6,411 bases of DNA, from NCBI GenBank assembly GCA_934358405.1, contig CAKRKL010000113.1:1-6411 (forward strand), given 5' to 3'. Both the position numbers and the translations under genes were made by a program. The DNA comes from an uncultured Blautia sp. Lineage in GTDB: Bacteria > Bacillota > Clostridia > Lachnospirales > Lachnospiraceae. The notes below the pieces were generated by a model. It ran no database searches, had not been told where the DNA came from, and was given only the letters and a program-made list of their open reading frames with translations. Position 1 is the stretch's first letter. Each line of letters begins with the position of its first letter. Below, one piece after another: positions 1 to 6,335 of this stretch.

Positions 1-77
1 ATTGGGTCAATCTGCTTCAAGCCACCGTATCTGCTTCCCATACCAGCTGCCATTACTACTAATACCGGCTTTTTCAT
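1..77 (-). CDS. Nucleotidyltransferase (NTP-transferase fold), N-terminal fragment
   Basis: Only the first 25 codons are inside the window; the gene continues past the left edge. The residues begin MKKPVLVVMAAGMGSRYGGL and continue KQIDP. A hydrophobic first beta strand is followed by G12-M-G-S-R-Y-G-G-L-K21-Q, which matches the GxGxRxGGxK nucleotide-binding signature of sugar-1-phosphate nucleotidyltransferases. Such enzymes move a nucleotidyl group from an NTP onto a phosphorylated sugar or alcohol in the cytoplasm; the substrate cannot be told from this fragment. The ATG at 77-75 is preceded by a GGGAGG site at about 92-87, ten bases away, which supports the start. It lies 113 bp downstream of the oxidoreductase gene on the same strand with no strong terminator between them, so co-transcription is likely, perhaps with an extra promoter of its own. 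The family call is firm, the specific role unknown. Confidence 0.85.
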   Translation of the reverse strand, partial: MKKPVLVVMAAGMGSRYGGLKQIDP

Positions 78-108
78 TGTATTGCTACCTCCCATTTTAA
101 AATATGAT

Positions 109-129
109 GTTGGGGCAAAAGCCTCCAAC
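109..129 (-). other. Small hairpin in the leader of the nucleotidyltransferase gene
   Basis: On the minus strand GTTGG-A-GGC, loop TTTT, GCC-CCAAC forms an 8-bp stem with one bulged A. It ends about 30 bases before the ATG of the nucleotidyltransferase. The sequence after it (ATCATATTTT) is AT-rich but has no clean run of T directly behind the stem. It is therefore a poor intrinsic terminator and could be a leader structure, an RNA-stability element, or chance. Confidence 0.35.
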
Positions 130-155
130 GATAATACAAAATCGCATATAATTTG

Positions 156-184
156 ATGGTAACAGACAAACTTCTTCTTGTCAA
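156..184 (-). promoter_or_regulatory. Candidate sigma-A promoter for the nucleotidyltransferase gene
   Basis: A perfect -35 hexamer TTGACA (184-179) is followed, after exactly 17 bases, by TACCAT (161-156), a 4-of-6 match to TATAAT. Transcription would begin near 149 and include the hairpin at 129-109. It lies just after the stop codon of the upstream oxidoreductase gene, so the nucleotidyltransferase could be read both from the upstream promoter and from this one. The weak -10 keeps this tentative. Confidence 0.4.
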
Positions 185-190
185 TTTTTA

Positions 191-1441
191 TCAATTATTT
201 TCATTAGCAAATCTGCTTAAATTTACAACCTGCCCAGTTATTCTTGCTTCCTCTGCAGCCAATGCCATCAGATGACTCTCTACAGAAACGGCAGCATCTG
301 TTTTTCCTTTTCTTCCTTCTCCTATCATGCGGACAAAATCATGCATCATACTCATATCGCTTCCATTATGTCCGTTTGCAGGTGTGTGAAGCCGTATTGT
401 TTCCTGATTTTTGCTGACAAAATCCCTGATTTCAATGGTACCAGCATTCATATCACCCTTGATTTCACCCTTTGTTCCCATAAGACGGATTCGTCTTGCG
501 CACTGATCTGTAAATGCTGTCATAAGGAAAGAAGCTGTTACCTGATTTTCAAACTTTATATCAACTGACTGGTGATCTACTACTGTATTGTCACAATGGA
601 ATACACATCTTCCGTAAAGTCCCTTTTTCAGAGCCTCCAATACATGTTCCGGATCAATCTGATCAGTCACTGCACGTACCAGATAGCCATCTAAATTTTC
701 CAGATAAAAACGTGGAGCATAGAAAGCACATTCGTCTCTATGTGGACAGCCATCCAGACAATATGCCGGAGCTCCTTCCGGTGCATTTTCCTCTTTAAAA
801 TAGGATAATTCTCCAAAGGAACTAAGGCTTTCGCATTTACTATTTGCCAGCCAAAGCATGATGTCCATATCATGACAGCATTTCTGCAGAATCATAGGGC
901 TGGATTCCTCTGCATTTCTCCAGTTTCCTCTTACAAAGCTATGTGCATGATGCCAGTAACCAACCTCTTCCATGTGCTGAATAGTCATTAATCTGCCGAT
1001 TCTTCCTTCTTCCATTAGCTCCTTTAGTTTGGAAAAGAAAGGGGAATACCGAAGTACATGACATACAGACAGAATGCGATCGTACTTCTTTGCCATTTCT
1101 CCCATTTCGATGATTTCTTTTTTATCAGGGGACATTGGTTTTTCGCAAAGTACATGATACCCTTTTTCAAGAGCCTTGATTGTAGGCTCATAATGCATCC
1201 GATCCATAGTGCAGATCATAGCACAGTCTGCCAGCTTTTCTTTTCTGAGAATTTCCTCATAGCTTTCAAAGCAAAGCTCTTCCGGGATATGATGTTTTCT
1301 CGCAAAAAGCTCTCTGCGCTCTTTATCCGGCTCTGCAACTGCCACCACCTGGAATTCATCAGGATGGTCCAATGCGTACTGAGAATAAACATAGCCGCCT
1401 CTAAGTCCTGCTCCAATTACAATACTGGTTACCTTTTTCAT
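191..1441 (-). CDS. Gfo/Idh/MocA family NAD(P)-dependent oxidoreductase with cysteine cluster
   Basis: A 416-residue cytoplasmic protein, expected to oxidise or reduce a sugar, inositol or similar polyol using NAD(P). The N-terminal Rossmann fold carries the dinucleotide motif G10-A-G-L-R-G15 and the family signature C99-E-K-P102, with K101 the probable catalytic lysine. The C-terminal substrate domain has K187-C-C-H190-D-M-D, where H190 aligns with the catalytic histidine. The Asp four residues before it in Bacillus inositol dehydrogenase appears to be Gln here. A cysteine-rich stretch follows (C228, C232, C238), then C279 and C283 with a CDNTVVDHQ segment; I recall this pattern as typical of a subfamily common in Firmicutes. 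The ATG at 1441 has a GGGAG site nine bases upstream. It is divergent from nagB and leads a nucleotidyltransferase gene, which hints at carbohydrate or amino-sugar metabolism, but the substrate is unknown. GH109-type NAD-dependent glycosidases share this fold, so a glycosidase is a less likely alternative. Confidence 0.9.
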   Translation of the reverse strand: MKKVTSIVIGAGLRGGYVYSQYALDHPDEFQVVAVAEPDKERRELFARKHHIPEELCFESYEEILRKEKLADCAMICTMDRMHYEPTIKALEKGYHVLCEKPMSPDKKEIIEMGEMAKKYDRILSVCHVLRYSPFFSKLKELMEEGRIGRLMTIQHMEEVGYWHHAHSFVRGNWRNAEESSPMILQKCCHDMDIMLWLANSKCESLSSFGELSYFKEENAPEGAPAYCLDGCPHRDECAFYAPRFYLENLDGYLVRAVTDQIDPEHVLEALKKGLYGRCVFHCDNTVVDHQSVDIKFENQVTASFLMTAFTDQCARRIRLMGTKGEIKGDMNAGTIEIRDFVSKNQETIRLHTPANGHNGSDMSMMHDFVRMIGEGRKGKTDAAVSVESHLMALAAEEARITGQVVNLSRFANENN

Positions 1442-1450
1442 ACCTTCTTA

Positions 1451-1455
1451 CTCCC
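1451..1455 (-). promoter_or_regulatory. Ribosome binding site of the oxidoreductase gene
   Basis: GGGAG lies nine bases before the ATG at 1441-1439. It decides the start because the nearer AAGG is too close to the ATG to act as the main site. Confidence 0.6.
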
Positions 1456-1495
1456 GCTTGTTTTGATTTTCGAAATTTTTACATCAGTGTCTTTC

Positions 1496-1524
1496 ATTAT
1501 AAGAAACTATATCGGATCTTGCAA
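1496..1524 (-). promoter_or_regulatory. Sigma-A promoter for the oxidoreductase gene
   Basis: TTGCAA (1524-1519), a 17-base spacer and a perfect TATAAT (1501-1496) form a good housekeeping promoter reading leftward. Transcription would begin near 1489, giving a leader of about 48 bases that contains the GGGAG ribosome site. The AT-rich stretch upstream (about 1525-1565, several A and T runs) could act as an UP element. No clear operator palindrome of known type was recognised. Confidence 0.65.
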
Positions 1525-1564
1525 TCATTTTTACCAAAACAATAAAAAAACAGCAAAAATATTT

Positions 1565-1617
1565 ATAGCATTTCGCACAAATATAAGGTATACTGGAAGT
1601 AATTAATGGAGAAGGAG
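1565..1617 (+). promoter_or_regulatory. Candidate nagB promoter and ribosome binding site
   Basis: TATACT (1589-1594) is a 5-of-6 match to the -10 consensus, about 35 bases before the start codon. At the -35 distance only weak matches exist (ATAGCA at 1565-1570 with an 18-base spacer), so the promoter may be weak or need an activator. The ribosome site is GGAGAAGGAG (1608-1617), eleven bases before the ATG. I looked for a CcpA cre box or NagR/GntR-type operator and saw none that fits well. Confidence 0.45.
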
Positions 1618-1628
1618 AAGCAAACGCT

Positions 1629-2354
1629 ATGAAAATTATTAAAGTAAAAAATTATGAAGAGCTCAGCCGCACTGCAGCTACAATTATTGCAGGTACTATC
1701 TTATCCAAACCAGACTGCATCCTTGGTCTTGCTACCGGTTCTTCACCGGTTGGAACCTATGACCAGCTGGCAGCAATGTACGAAGAGGGCATTCTTGATT
1801 TTTCACATGTTAAGTCCGTTAACCTGGATGAGTATGTAGGGCTGGACGGCTCCAACGACCAGAGCTACCGCTATTTCATGAACAAGAATCTGTTTGGCAG
1901 GGTGAATATTGATATTAAGAATACATATGTTCCTGATGGAACCAATCCAGATGCAGATGCATGCTGCAGCGCATACAATACTCTCCTTGAGAATATTGGC
2001 ACAGTTGATTTACAGCTTCTTGGAATCGGACCCAACGGTCATATCGGTTTTAATGAGCCAGCTGATCACTTCGAGGCAGGCACACACTGTGTAGATCTTA
2101 CAGATGCAACCATTCAGGCAAATAAGAGATTCTTTGCAAGTGAAGAGGATGTTCCGCGTAAAGCCTATACTATGGGAATTGGCAATATTATGCGTGCTAA
2201 GAGCATTCTTCTGGTTGCCAACGGCAAAAACAAGGCAAAGGCTCTTGCAGCAGCCCTCAAGGGCCCGGTTACTCCACAGTGTCCGGCTTCTATTCTTCAG
2301 TTCCATCCAAATGCCATTATTGTGGCAGATGAGGACGCAATGAGTGAACTGTAA
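1629..2354 (+). CDS. nagB: Glucosamine-6-phosphate deaminase
   Basis: A 241-residue cytoplasmic enzyme that converts glucosamine 6-phosphate to fructose 6-phosphate and ammonia, feeding amino sugars into glycolysis. Family motifs are clear: G33-L-A-T-G-S-S (phosphate-binding loop), N65-L-D-E-Y-V-G-L with general-base D67, G132-I-G-P-N-G-H-I-G-F-N-E-P144 with active-site H138 and E143, and T181-M-G-I-G near the C-terminal part. The position of Asp141 in the E. coli enzyme is N136 here, as in Bacillus subtilis NagB. The length fits the short Firmicute form, which lacks the C-terminal extension of the roughly 266-residue enterobacterial enzyme and is usually not GlcNAc6P-allosteric. It has its own promoter region and a strong terminator directly after it, so it is probably monocistronic. 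No nagA lies in the window. Confidence 0.96.
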   Translation: MKIIKVKNYEELSRTAATIIAGTILSKPDCILGLATGSSPVGTYDQLAAMYEEGILDFSHVKSVNLDEYVGLDGSNDQSYRYFMNKNLFGRVNIDIKNTYVPDGTNPDADACCSAYNTLLENIGTVDLQLLGIGPNGHIGFNEPADHFEAGTHCVDLTDATIQANKRFFASEEDVPRKAYTMGIGNIMRAKSILLVANGKNKAKALAAALKGPVTPQCPASILQFHPNAIIVADEDAMSEL

Positions 2355-2369
2355 ATCTCAATCTCATAC

Positions 2370-2403
2370 AAAATGGAGCTGCCTAAAACAGCAGCTCCAT
2401 TTT
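2370..2403. terminator. Bidirectional intrinsic terminator between nagB and the kinase gene
   Basis: A perfect 13-bp stem (2370-2382 with 2391-2403) with the core TGGAGCTGC/GCAGCTCCA and an 8-base loop is followed by TTTTT on the plus strand and TTTT on the minus strand. It starts 15 bases after the nagB stop codon and serves the convergent kinase operon as well. The right arm is inside the last codons of the kinase gene, whose stop codon (2385-2383) lies in the loop. Confidence 0.9.
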
Positions 2404-3717
2404 TGTACCTTTTCCAAGATCACTATCCACTGTAATCTTCGCATGGTGTAAATTGGCTCCATGCTTGACAATGGACAGGCCAAGTCCAGTTCCTCCGGTT
2501 TGCCGTGAATGGCTTTTATCCACCCGGTAAAACCGTTCAAATATTCGTTTTTGTTCGGATTTTGGAATTCCTATTCCGTCATCCTCTACCCGGTAAAAAG
2601 GCTTTCCGCCTCTTTTTCCCACATAAATATGAATGTGTCCGCCTGGATTGGTATAGCGCACTGCATTGTCTGCAATATTGTAAAGCATTTCGTAAAGCAC
2701 ATGGCGTACTCCCTGAATCGTTGCCGGCTCTCCGTGATAATCCAGAAGGATTTCTTTTTTCTCTGCGTGACTGCGAAGATTATTTACCACATCCTGGGCA
2801 AGCTCATCCAGTTCCACACTCTCCATGGAAACTGTGCTGTCCTGCTGTTCATCCAGACGGGAAAGCTGAATAATATCTGCCACCAGATTTCCCAGACGAT
2901 TAGCTTCCTTGTAAATTCTTCCTGAAAAATCAGCAATGTTCTCTGGTCTTACCATTCCGTTCATCATCAGCTCTGCATAACCGGAAATAGACATAAGCGG
3001 AGTTTTCAGTTCATGAGAAACATTGGCAGAAAATTCCCTGCGCACAGCTTCTGTTTTTTTCAGTTCTTCCAGCTGGCTTGCAATCTGCTTATTTTGCTGG
3101 TCAACCCTCACAAGAAGAGGCCGCAGCTCCTCATAACACACATTGTCAAGAGGCCTCTCCAGATCCAGATTATTAATAGGCTCGATCAGACTCTTTGTCT
3201 GCTGCTGTGCAAGTACATATTCTACCAGGATGATCAGAATCATAAGAAGCCCAAGCAAAGTAAAGCTTGTCATCAAAGTATGAAAAACACTGTCTGTTGT
3301 TTTTGCCAGACGCAGGATTCTGCCATCTGACAGCTTCACTGCATAATAAAAGGTCTGCCGGGCAAGCGTTTCTGAATAACGGACAATCTCACCCTGCCCA
3401 TTCTTCATTGCCTGAATAAATTCCGGCCGATCGCTGTGATTAGGAAGCAAAGAAGCATCAGCCTCACTGTCGTAAAGCACATTTCCATCTTTATCCGTAA
3501 GTGTAATGCGGGTATCTGTAGCTTGTCCCACTTTTTCATTCAGATAGGTCGTTCCTGCTTCCTCAAGCCCTACCTTTACATATTCGGCTTCATCTCTGAC
3601 TCCTGTTTTCATAACCGAATTAAACTTTCCATACATCACAAAGCTTGCAGCCACAAAAGTCAAAAGCACTGTAAGAATAATCATTATGCTGGTATGATTC
3701 AGAATTTTCTGCTTCAT
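2383..3717 (-). CDS. phoR: PhoR-like membrane sensor histidine kinase
   Basis: A 444-residue membrane kinase that should phosphorylate the neighbouring response regulator. Transmembrane helix 1 spans about residues 11-29 and helix 2 about 152-169, enclosing an extracytoplasmic sensor region of about 120 residues. A short linker and coiled segment (about 172-222) leads to the HisKA domain with H-box F229-SANVSHELKTPL and phospho-acceptor H235. The HATPase_c domain has N347-IADNAVRYT (N box), D379-DGIGIP (G1), FERFYRVD (393-400, F box) and G408-GTGLGLSIVKH (G2). All catalytic motifs are intact. No clear cytoplasmic PAS domain is visible, unlike many PhoR proteins. The ATG overlaps the regulator stop codon by ATGA and has GGGAGG nine bases upstream. 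It is the last gene of the nptA operon, so a role in phosphate sensing is inferred from context; the signal itself cannot be read from sequence. Confidence 0.85.
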   Translation of the reverse strand: MKQKILNHTSIMIILTVLLTFVAASFVMYGKFNSVMKTGVRDEAEYVKVGLEEAGTTYLNEKVGQATDTRITLTDKDGNVLYDSEADASLLPNHSDRPEFIQAMKNGQGEIVRYSETLARQTFYYAVKLSDGRILRLAKTTDSVFHTLMTSFTLLGLLMILIILVEYVLAQQQTKSLIEPINNLDLERPLDNVCYEELRPLLVRVDQQNKQIASQLEELKKTEAVRREFSANVSHELKTPLMSISGYAELMMNGMVRPENIADFSGRIYKEANRLGNLVADIIQLSRLDEQQDSTVSMESVELDELAQDVVNNLRSHAEKKEILLDYHGEPATIQGVRHVLYEMLYNIADNAVRYTNPGGHIHIYVGKRGGKPFYRVEDDGIGIPKSEQKRIFERFYRVDKSHSRQTGGTGLGLSIVKHGANLHHAKITVDSDLGKGTKMELLF

Positions 3718-4400
3718 CCCTGATTTCCTCCCTTATCCGCCATGCGATAGCCCACACCACGAACAGTTTCAATCAGTCTGCCGGTATCTCCCAGCTTCTG
3801 GCGAAGGGTTCGAACATGTACATCCACAGTTCTTGTTTCTCCGTCAAAATCATATCCCCATATGTGACACAAAATCTGGTCACGGGTCATAACAATTCCT
3901 CTGTTTTCCATAAGGTAGAGAAGAAGCTCAAATTCTTTTCTGGTTAGTTCTACAGGCTGATTATCGCTGTAAACCTGATGACGTCCCGGGAAAATACTCA
4001 GTTCCTCGCAACGCAGCTCTCTGTCATCTCCGTGACGGCTGCTGCGCCGAAGCACAGCCTTCACCCTGGCAATAAATTCCATCATTCCAAAGGGCTTGGT
4101 AATATAATCATCTGCGCCTGCTTCCAGGGCACGCACCTTATCAAATTCAGCCTCTTTGGCAGTTACCATAATTACCGGAATATCTCTGGTTCCGGAGGAT
4201 TTCTTCAGCTTATCCAGAATTGAATAGCCATCCTCTCCCGGCAGCATGATATCCAGAAGAATCAGTTCCGGCTCCTCTTGTGCAAGAGCCTGCCACAGCT
4301 CCAAAGGATCTGCCAGGCCTTTTGCATGAAAGCCTGTGGTCTCCAGGGTGTATACCAGAAGATCACGAATGTTGTTGTCGTCCTCTACACAAAAAATCAT
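3714..4400 (-). CDS. phoB: PhoB/OmpR-family response regulator
   Basis: A 228-residue two-domain DNA-binding regulator. The receiver domain (about 1-118) has the acidic pocket E6-D7-D8, phospho-acceptor D50 in LLDIMLPGEDG, the switch residue T80 and K102 in the KPF motif. The winged-helix domain (about 130-220) has ELTRKEFELLLYL, the recognition helix RTVDVHVRTLRQKLG (190-204) and the wing ETVRGVGYRM (211-220), typical of PhoB/PhoP. The ATG is preceded by GGGAGG at 4417-4412. It lies 38 bases after nptA with no terminator and overlaps the kinase gene by four bases, so the three are probably one transcript. Phosphorylated by the partner kinase, it probably activates phosphate genes and may bind the TTTACA/TTAACA repeats upstream of nptA. 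The phosphate role comes from this context; the family call is firm. Confidence 0.88.
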   Translation of the reverse strand: MIFCVEDDNNIRDLLVYTLETTGFHAKGLADPLELWQALAQEEPELILLDIMLPGEDGYSILDKLKKSSGTRDIPVIMVTAKEAEFDKVRALEAGADDYITKPFGMMEFIARVKAVLRRSSRHGDDRELRCEELSIFPGRHQVYSDNQPVELTRKEFELLLYLMENRGIVMTRDQILCHIWGYDFDGETRTVDVHVRTLRQKLGDTGRLIETVRGVGYRMADKGGNQG

Positions 4401-4438
4401 TTCAGTTCTCTCCTCCCATACGCATTATCTGCGCACAT

Positions 4439-6208
4439 TTACGGAAGCATATAGTTTACTCTTGCCACCTCAAGCTCATGGTGAAAGTGCTCTCCCGGAG
4501 CATTTTTCACAGTGTCCAGATGGCTGTGTGTATCATATAGGTCTTCCCTTACCTGTGTTACACAGACACCAATATTAGAACAATGATCTGCAATTCGCTC
4601 AAGACTTGTGGTTACATCCGACAAAATAAATCCCATCTCAATAGTACATTCCCCTGCTCTAAGGCGGTTTACATGGCGTCTTTTTAATTCACGGCTAAGC
4701 TCGTCGATCACTTCCTCTAAAGGTTCGATTTCCTCTGCCAGCTGAATGTCCTGGTTGGCAAATACTGTATACGCCTTATCCACAATATCAACCACCGCTT
4801 TTTCCATAACATGAAGCTCCTTCACTGCCTGTGGAGAAAAAACTGCATTTTTTTCCCACATTTCTTTGGCTGACTTCATAATACTTAAAGCATGATCAGA
4901 AATACGTTCAAAGTCACCGATGCAATGAAGCATAATAGAAAGACTGTGACTATCCTCTACGGAAAGCTCCTTCTGATTCAATTTAATCAGATAGGTTCCA
5001 AGCTCATCCTCATAGCGGTCAACCTTTGCCTCGATTTTTTCCACACGGAACGCATTTTCCTCCTGAAAACTGTCCAGAAGTCCAAAGGAAAGCTTCAGCG
5101 CATTTTGGGACTGCTCTGCCATTTTTTTTGCTGCTGTTTTGCTCTGTTCAATAGCAATTCCAGGATTGCTCAAAAAGCGGGATTCCAGAATCATAAATTC
5201 CTGATCTTCTTCTGAGATGGCTTTTTCTTCCTTGGTATCACGAATAGTCGCACATGCCATTTTTACAAGAACGTCACCAAACGGAAGAAGTACAACAGTT
5301 GCAATTACGTTAAATGCACTATGAATGACAGCAATTCCTGCCGGTCCTGCCACATCATTTATAAATGAAAAATGTAAAAATGTATTAAGAAGATAGAAAA
5401 CACCCATAAATGCAATGGTTCCCACAATGTTAAAGTACAGATGAACCACAGCTGCACGCTTTGCGTTTTTGGTTGCACCAATAGAAGAAAGCATAGCTGT
5501 AATACAGGTTCCAATGTTCTGTCCCATGATAATCGGCAGTGCTGTGCCGTACTGAACGGCACCGGTTACACAAAGTGCCTGAAGAATTCCTACGGAAGCG
5601 GAGGATGACTGAATAACCGCAGTCAAAAGCGCACCTGCCAGCACTCCCAGAACCGGGTTGGAAAATTTCAGCAGAATATTAGTAAATTCCGGAACCTGGG
5701 CAAGCGGCTTTACAGCGCCGCTCATAGTGTTCATTCCGAACATAAGCACTGCAAATCCTACCATGATGTTTCCTATGTCCTTCTTTTTTTCATCGTGAAG
5801 AAAAACAATGAAAATCACGCCAATCAATGCCAGAATAGGTGAAAATGAGCTTGGATTTAATAATTTTACAAAGAAATTCGAGCTTTCAATTCCGGCAAGA
5901 CTAAGAATCCATGCAGTAATCGTAGTACCGATATTTGCTCCCATAATGAAGCCAACGGCCTGGGATAAGTGCATGATTCCTGAGTTTACAAAGCCTACAA
6001 CCATAACTGTCGTTGCTGATGATGATTGAATAACTGCTGTCACGGCGGCGCCAACCAGAACTGCTTTTACTCTGTTTGAGGAAAGATTCTCAAGAATCTT
6101 CTCCAGCTTTCCGCCTGAAAGCTTTTCCAGTCCGTCTCCCATAACCTGCATTCCATACAAGAACATTGCCAGTCCTCCCAGCAAAGTCAGGATGCTAAAA
6201 AAATCCAT
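4439..6208 (-). CDS. nptA: Na+/phosphate cotransporter (PF02690-type) with C-terminal PhoU domain
   Basis: A 589-residue inner-membrane protein that should import inorganic phosphate with sodium. The membrane part (about 1-315) has the inverted duplicated Na/Pi-cotransport repeats: Q61-SSSATT with N92-IGTT, then Q200-SSSAS with N231-IGTC. The QSSS motifs are the substrate and ion sites in this family. The cytoplasmic part (about 350-560) is a PhoU-like helical domain with two E-R-I-x-D-H signatures, at 434-439 and 537-542, which resemble PhoU metal-binding sites. I chose ATG 6208 over the upstream in-frame ATG at 6232 because AAGGAGAGG sits about ten bases before 6208, while nothing like a ribosome site precedes 6232. 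It heads the operon with the response regulator and kinase, so the transporter probably both supplies phosphate and reports on it through the PhoU part; that signalling role is inference. Confidence 0.93.
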   Translation of the reverse strand: MDFFSILTLLGGLAMFLYGMQVMGDGLEKLSGGKLEKILENLSSNRVKAVLVGAAVTAVIQSSSATTVMVVGFVNSGIMHLSQAVGFIMGANIGTTITAWILSLAGIESSNFFVKLLNPSSFSPILALIGVIFIVFLHDEKKKDIGNIMVGFAVLMFGMNTMSGAVKPLAQVPEFTNILLKFSNPVLGVLAGALLTAVIQSSSASVGILQALCVTGAVQYGTALPIIMGQNIGTCITAMLSSIGATKNAKRAAVVHLYFNIVGTIAFMGVFYLLNTFLHFSFINDVAGPAGIAVIHSAFNVIATVVLLPFGDVLVKMACATIRDTKEEKAISEEDQEFMILESRFLSNPGIAIEQSKTAAKKMAEQSQNALKLSFGLLDSFQEENAFRVEKIEAKVDRYEDELGTYLIKLNQKELSVEDSHSLSIMLHCIGDFERISDHALSIMKSAKEMWEKNAVFSPQAVKELHVMEKAVVDIVDKAYTVFANQDIQLAEEIEPLEEVIDELSRELKRRHVNRLRAGECTIEMGFILSDVTTSLERIADHCSNIGVCVTQVREDLYDTHSHLDTVKNAPGEHFHHELEVARVNYMLP

Positions 6209-6215
6209 TCTTTTT

Positions 6216-6224
6216 CCTCTCCTT
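6216..6224 (-). promoter_or_regulatory. Ribosome binding site that sets the nptA start
   Basis: AAGGAGAGG on the minus strand lies about 7-10 bases before the ATG at 6208-6206. It falls inside the reading frame extension that would begin at 6232, which argues that the longer form (eight extra basic residues, MNKRRGKR) is not made. Confidence 0.8.
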
Positions 6225-6269
6225 TTATTCATTTGTTAAATTTCTATGTTTTTTCTTGGTTATGAGATT

Positions 6270-6324
6270 AATATAGTGGGGCTATGTAAAATTTTAGCAG
6301 AGAGGAATGTTAAATCTATGTAAA
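6270..6324 (-). promoter_or_regulatory. Candidate Pho-box promoter of the nptA operon
   Basis: The minus strand has TTTACA (6324-6319), five bases, then TTAACA (6313-6308), an exact 11-bp repeat like the TT(A/T)ACA direct repeats bound by PhoP/PhoB-type regulators. A third TTTACA (6290-6285) is 23 bp further on, about two more turns. TATATT (6275-6270) fits a -10; its expected -35 place holds no good hexamer (GCTAAA), as is usual for activator-dependent Pho promoters. Transcription would begin near 6263, some 55 bases before the nptA start. That the regulator of this operon binds here is inference. Confidence 0.55.
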
Positions 6325-6326
6325 AT
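6282..6326. repeat. Two direct copies of an 11-bp repeat in the nptA promoter
   Basis: CTATGTAAAAT occurs at 6282-6292 and again at 6316-6326, 34 bp apart. The copies carry two of the three TTTACA-like boxes on the minus strand, which is consistent with a repeated regulator site. Confidence 0.6.
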
Positions 6327-6335
6327 ATTTTACAT
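6318..6335. repeat. 18-bp perfect palindrome upstream of the Pho-type repeats
   Basis: ATGTAAAATATTTTACAT reads the same on both strands. One half contains the first TTTACA box of the minus strand, the other gives the same box on the plus strand. It is AT-only apart from one G and one C, so it is unlikely to be a terminator and more likely a binding site for a dimeric regulator. Confidence 0.6.

Noticed and set aside
109..129. Hairpin as an intrinsic terminator of the oxidoreductase gene
   Set aside because: There is no T run directly after the stem on the minus strand; kept only as a possible leader structure.
1058..1606. 182-codon plus-strand open frame
   Set aside because: It is antisense to the oxidoreductase and its promoter region, with a Cys/Phe/His-rich composition typical of reverse-strand reading, and has no recognisable motif.
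1442..1628. CcpA cre site or NagR-type operator in the divergent region
   Set aside because: No sequence matched the known consensus well enough by eye; short palindromes such as TTTCGAAA and GTATAC are too small to support a call.
2505..2925. Two overlapping plus-strand open frames antisense to the kinase gene
   Set aside because: They lie opposite the ATPase domain codons, which have intact motifs; no ribosome site or protein family is apparent.
6209..6232. Longer nptA start at 6232 adding MNKRRGKR
   Set aside because: No ribosome site precedes it, and the clear AAGGAGAGG site lies inside this extension at the right distance for the ATG at 6208.
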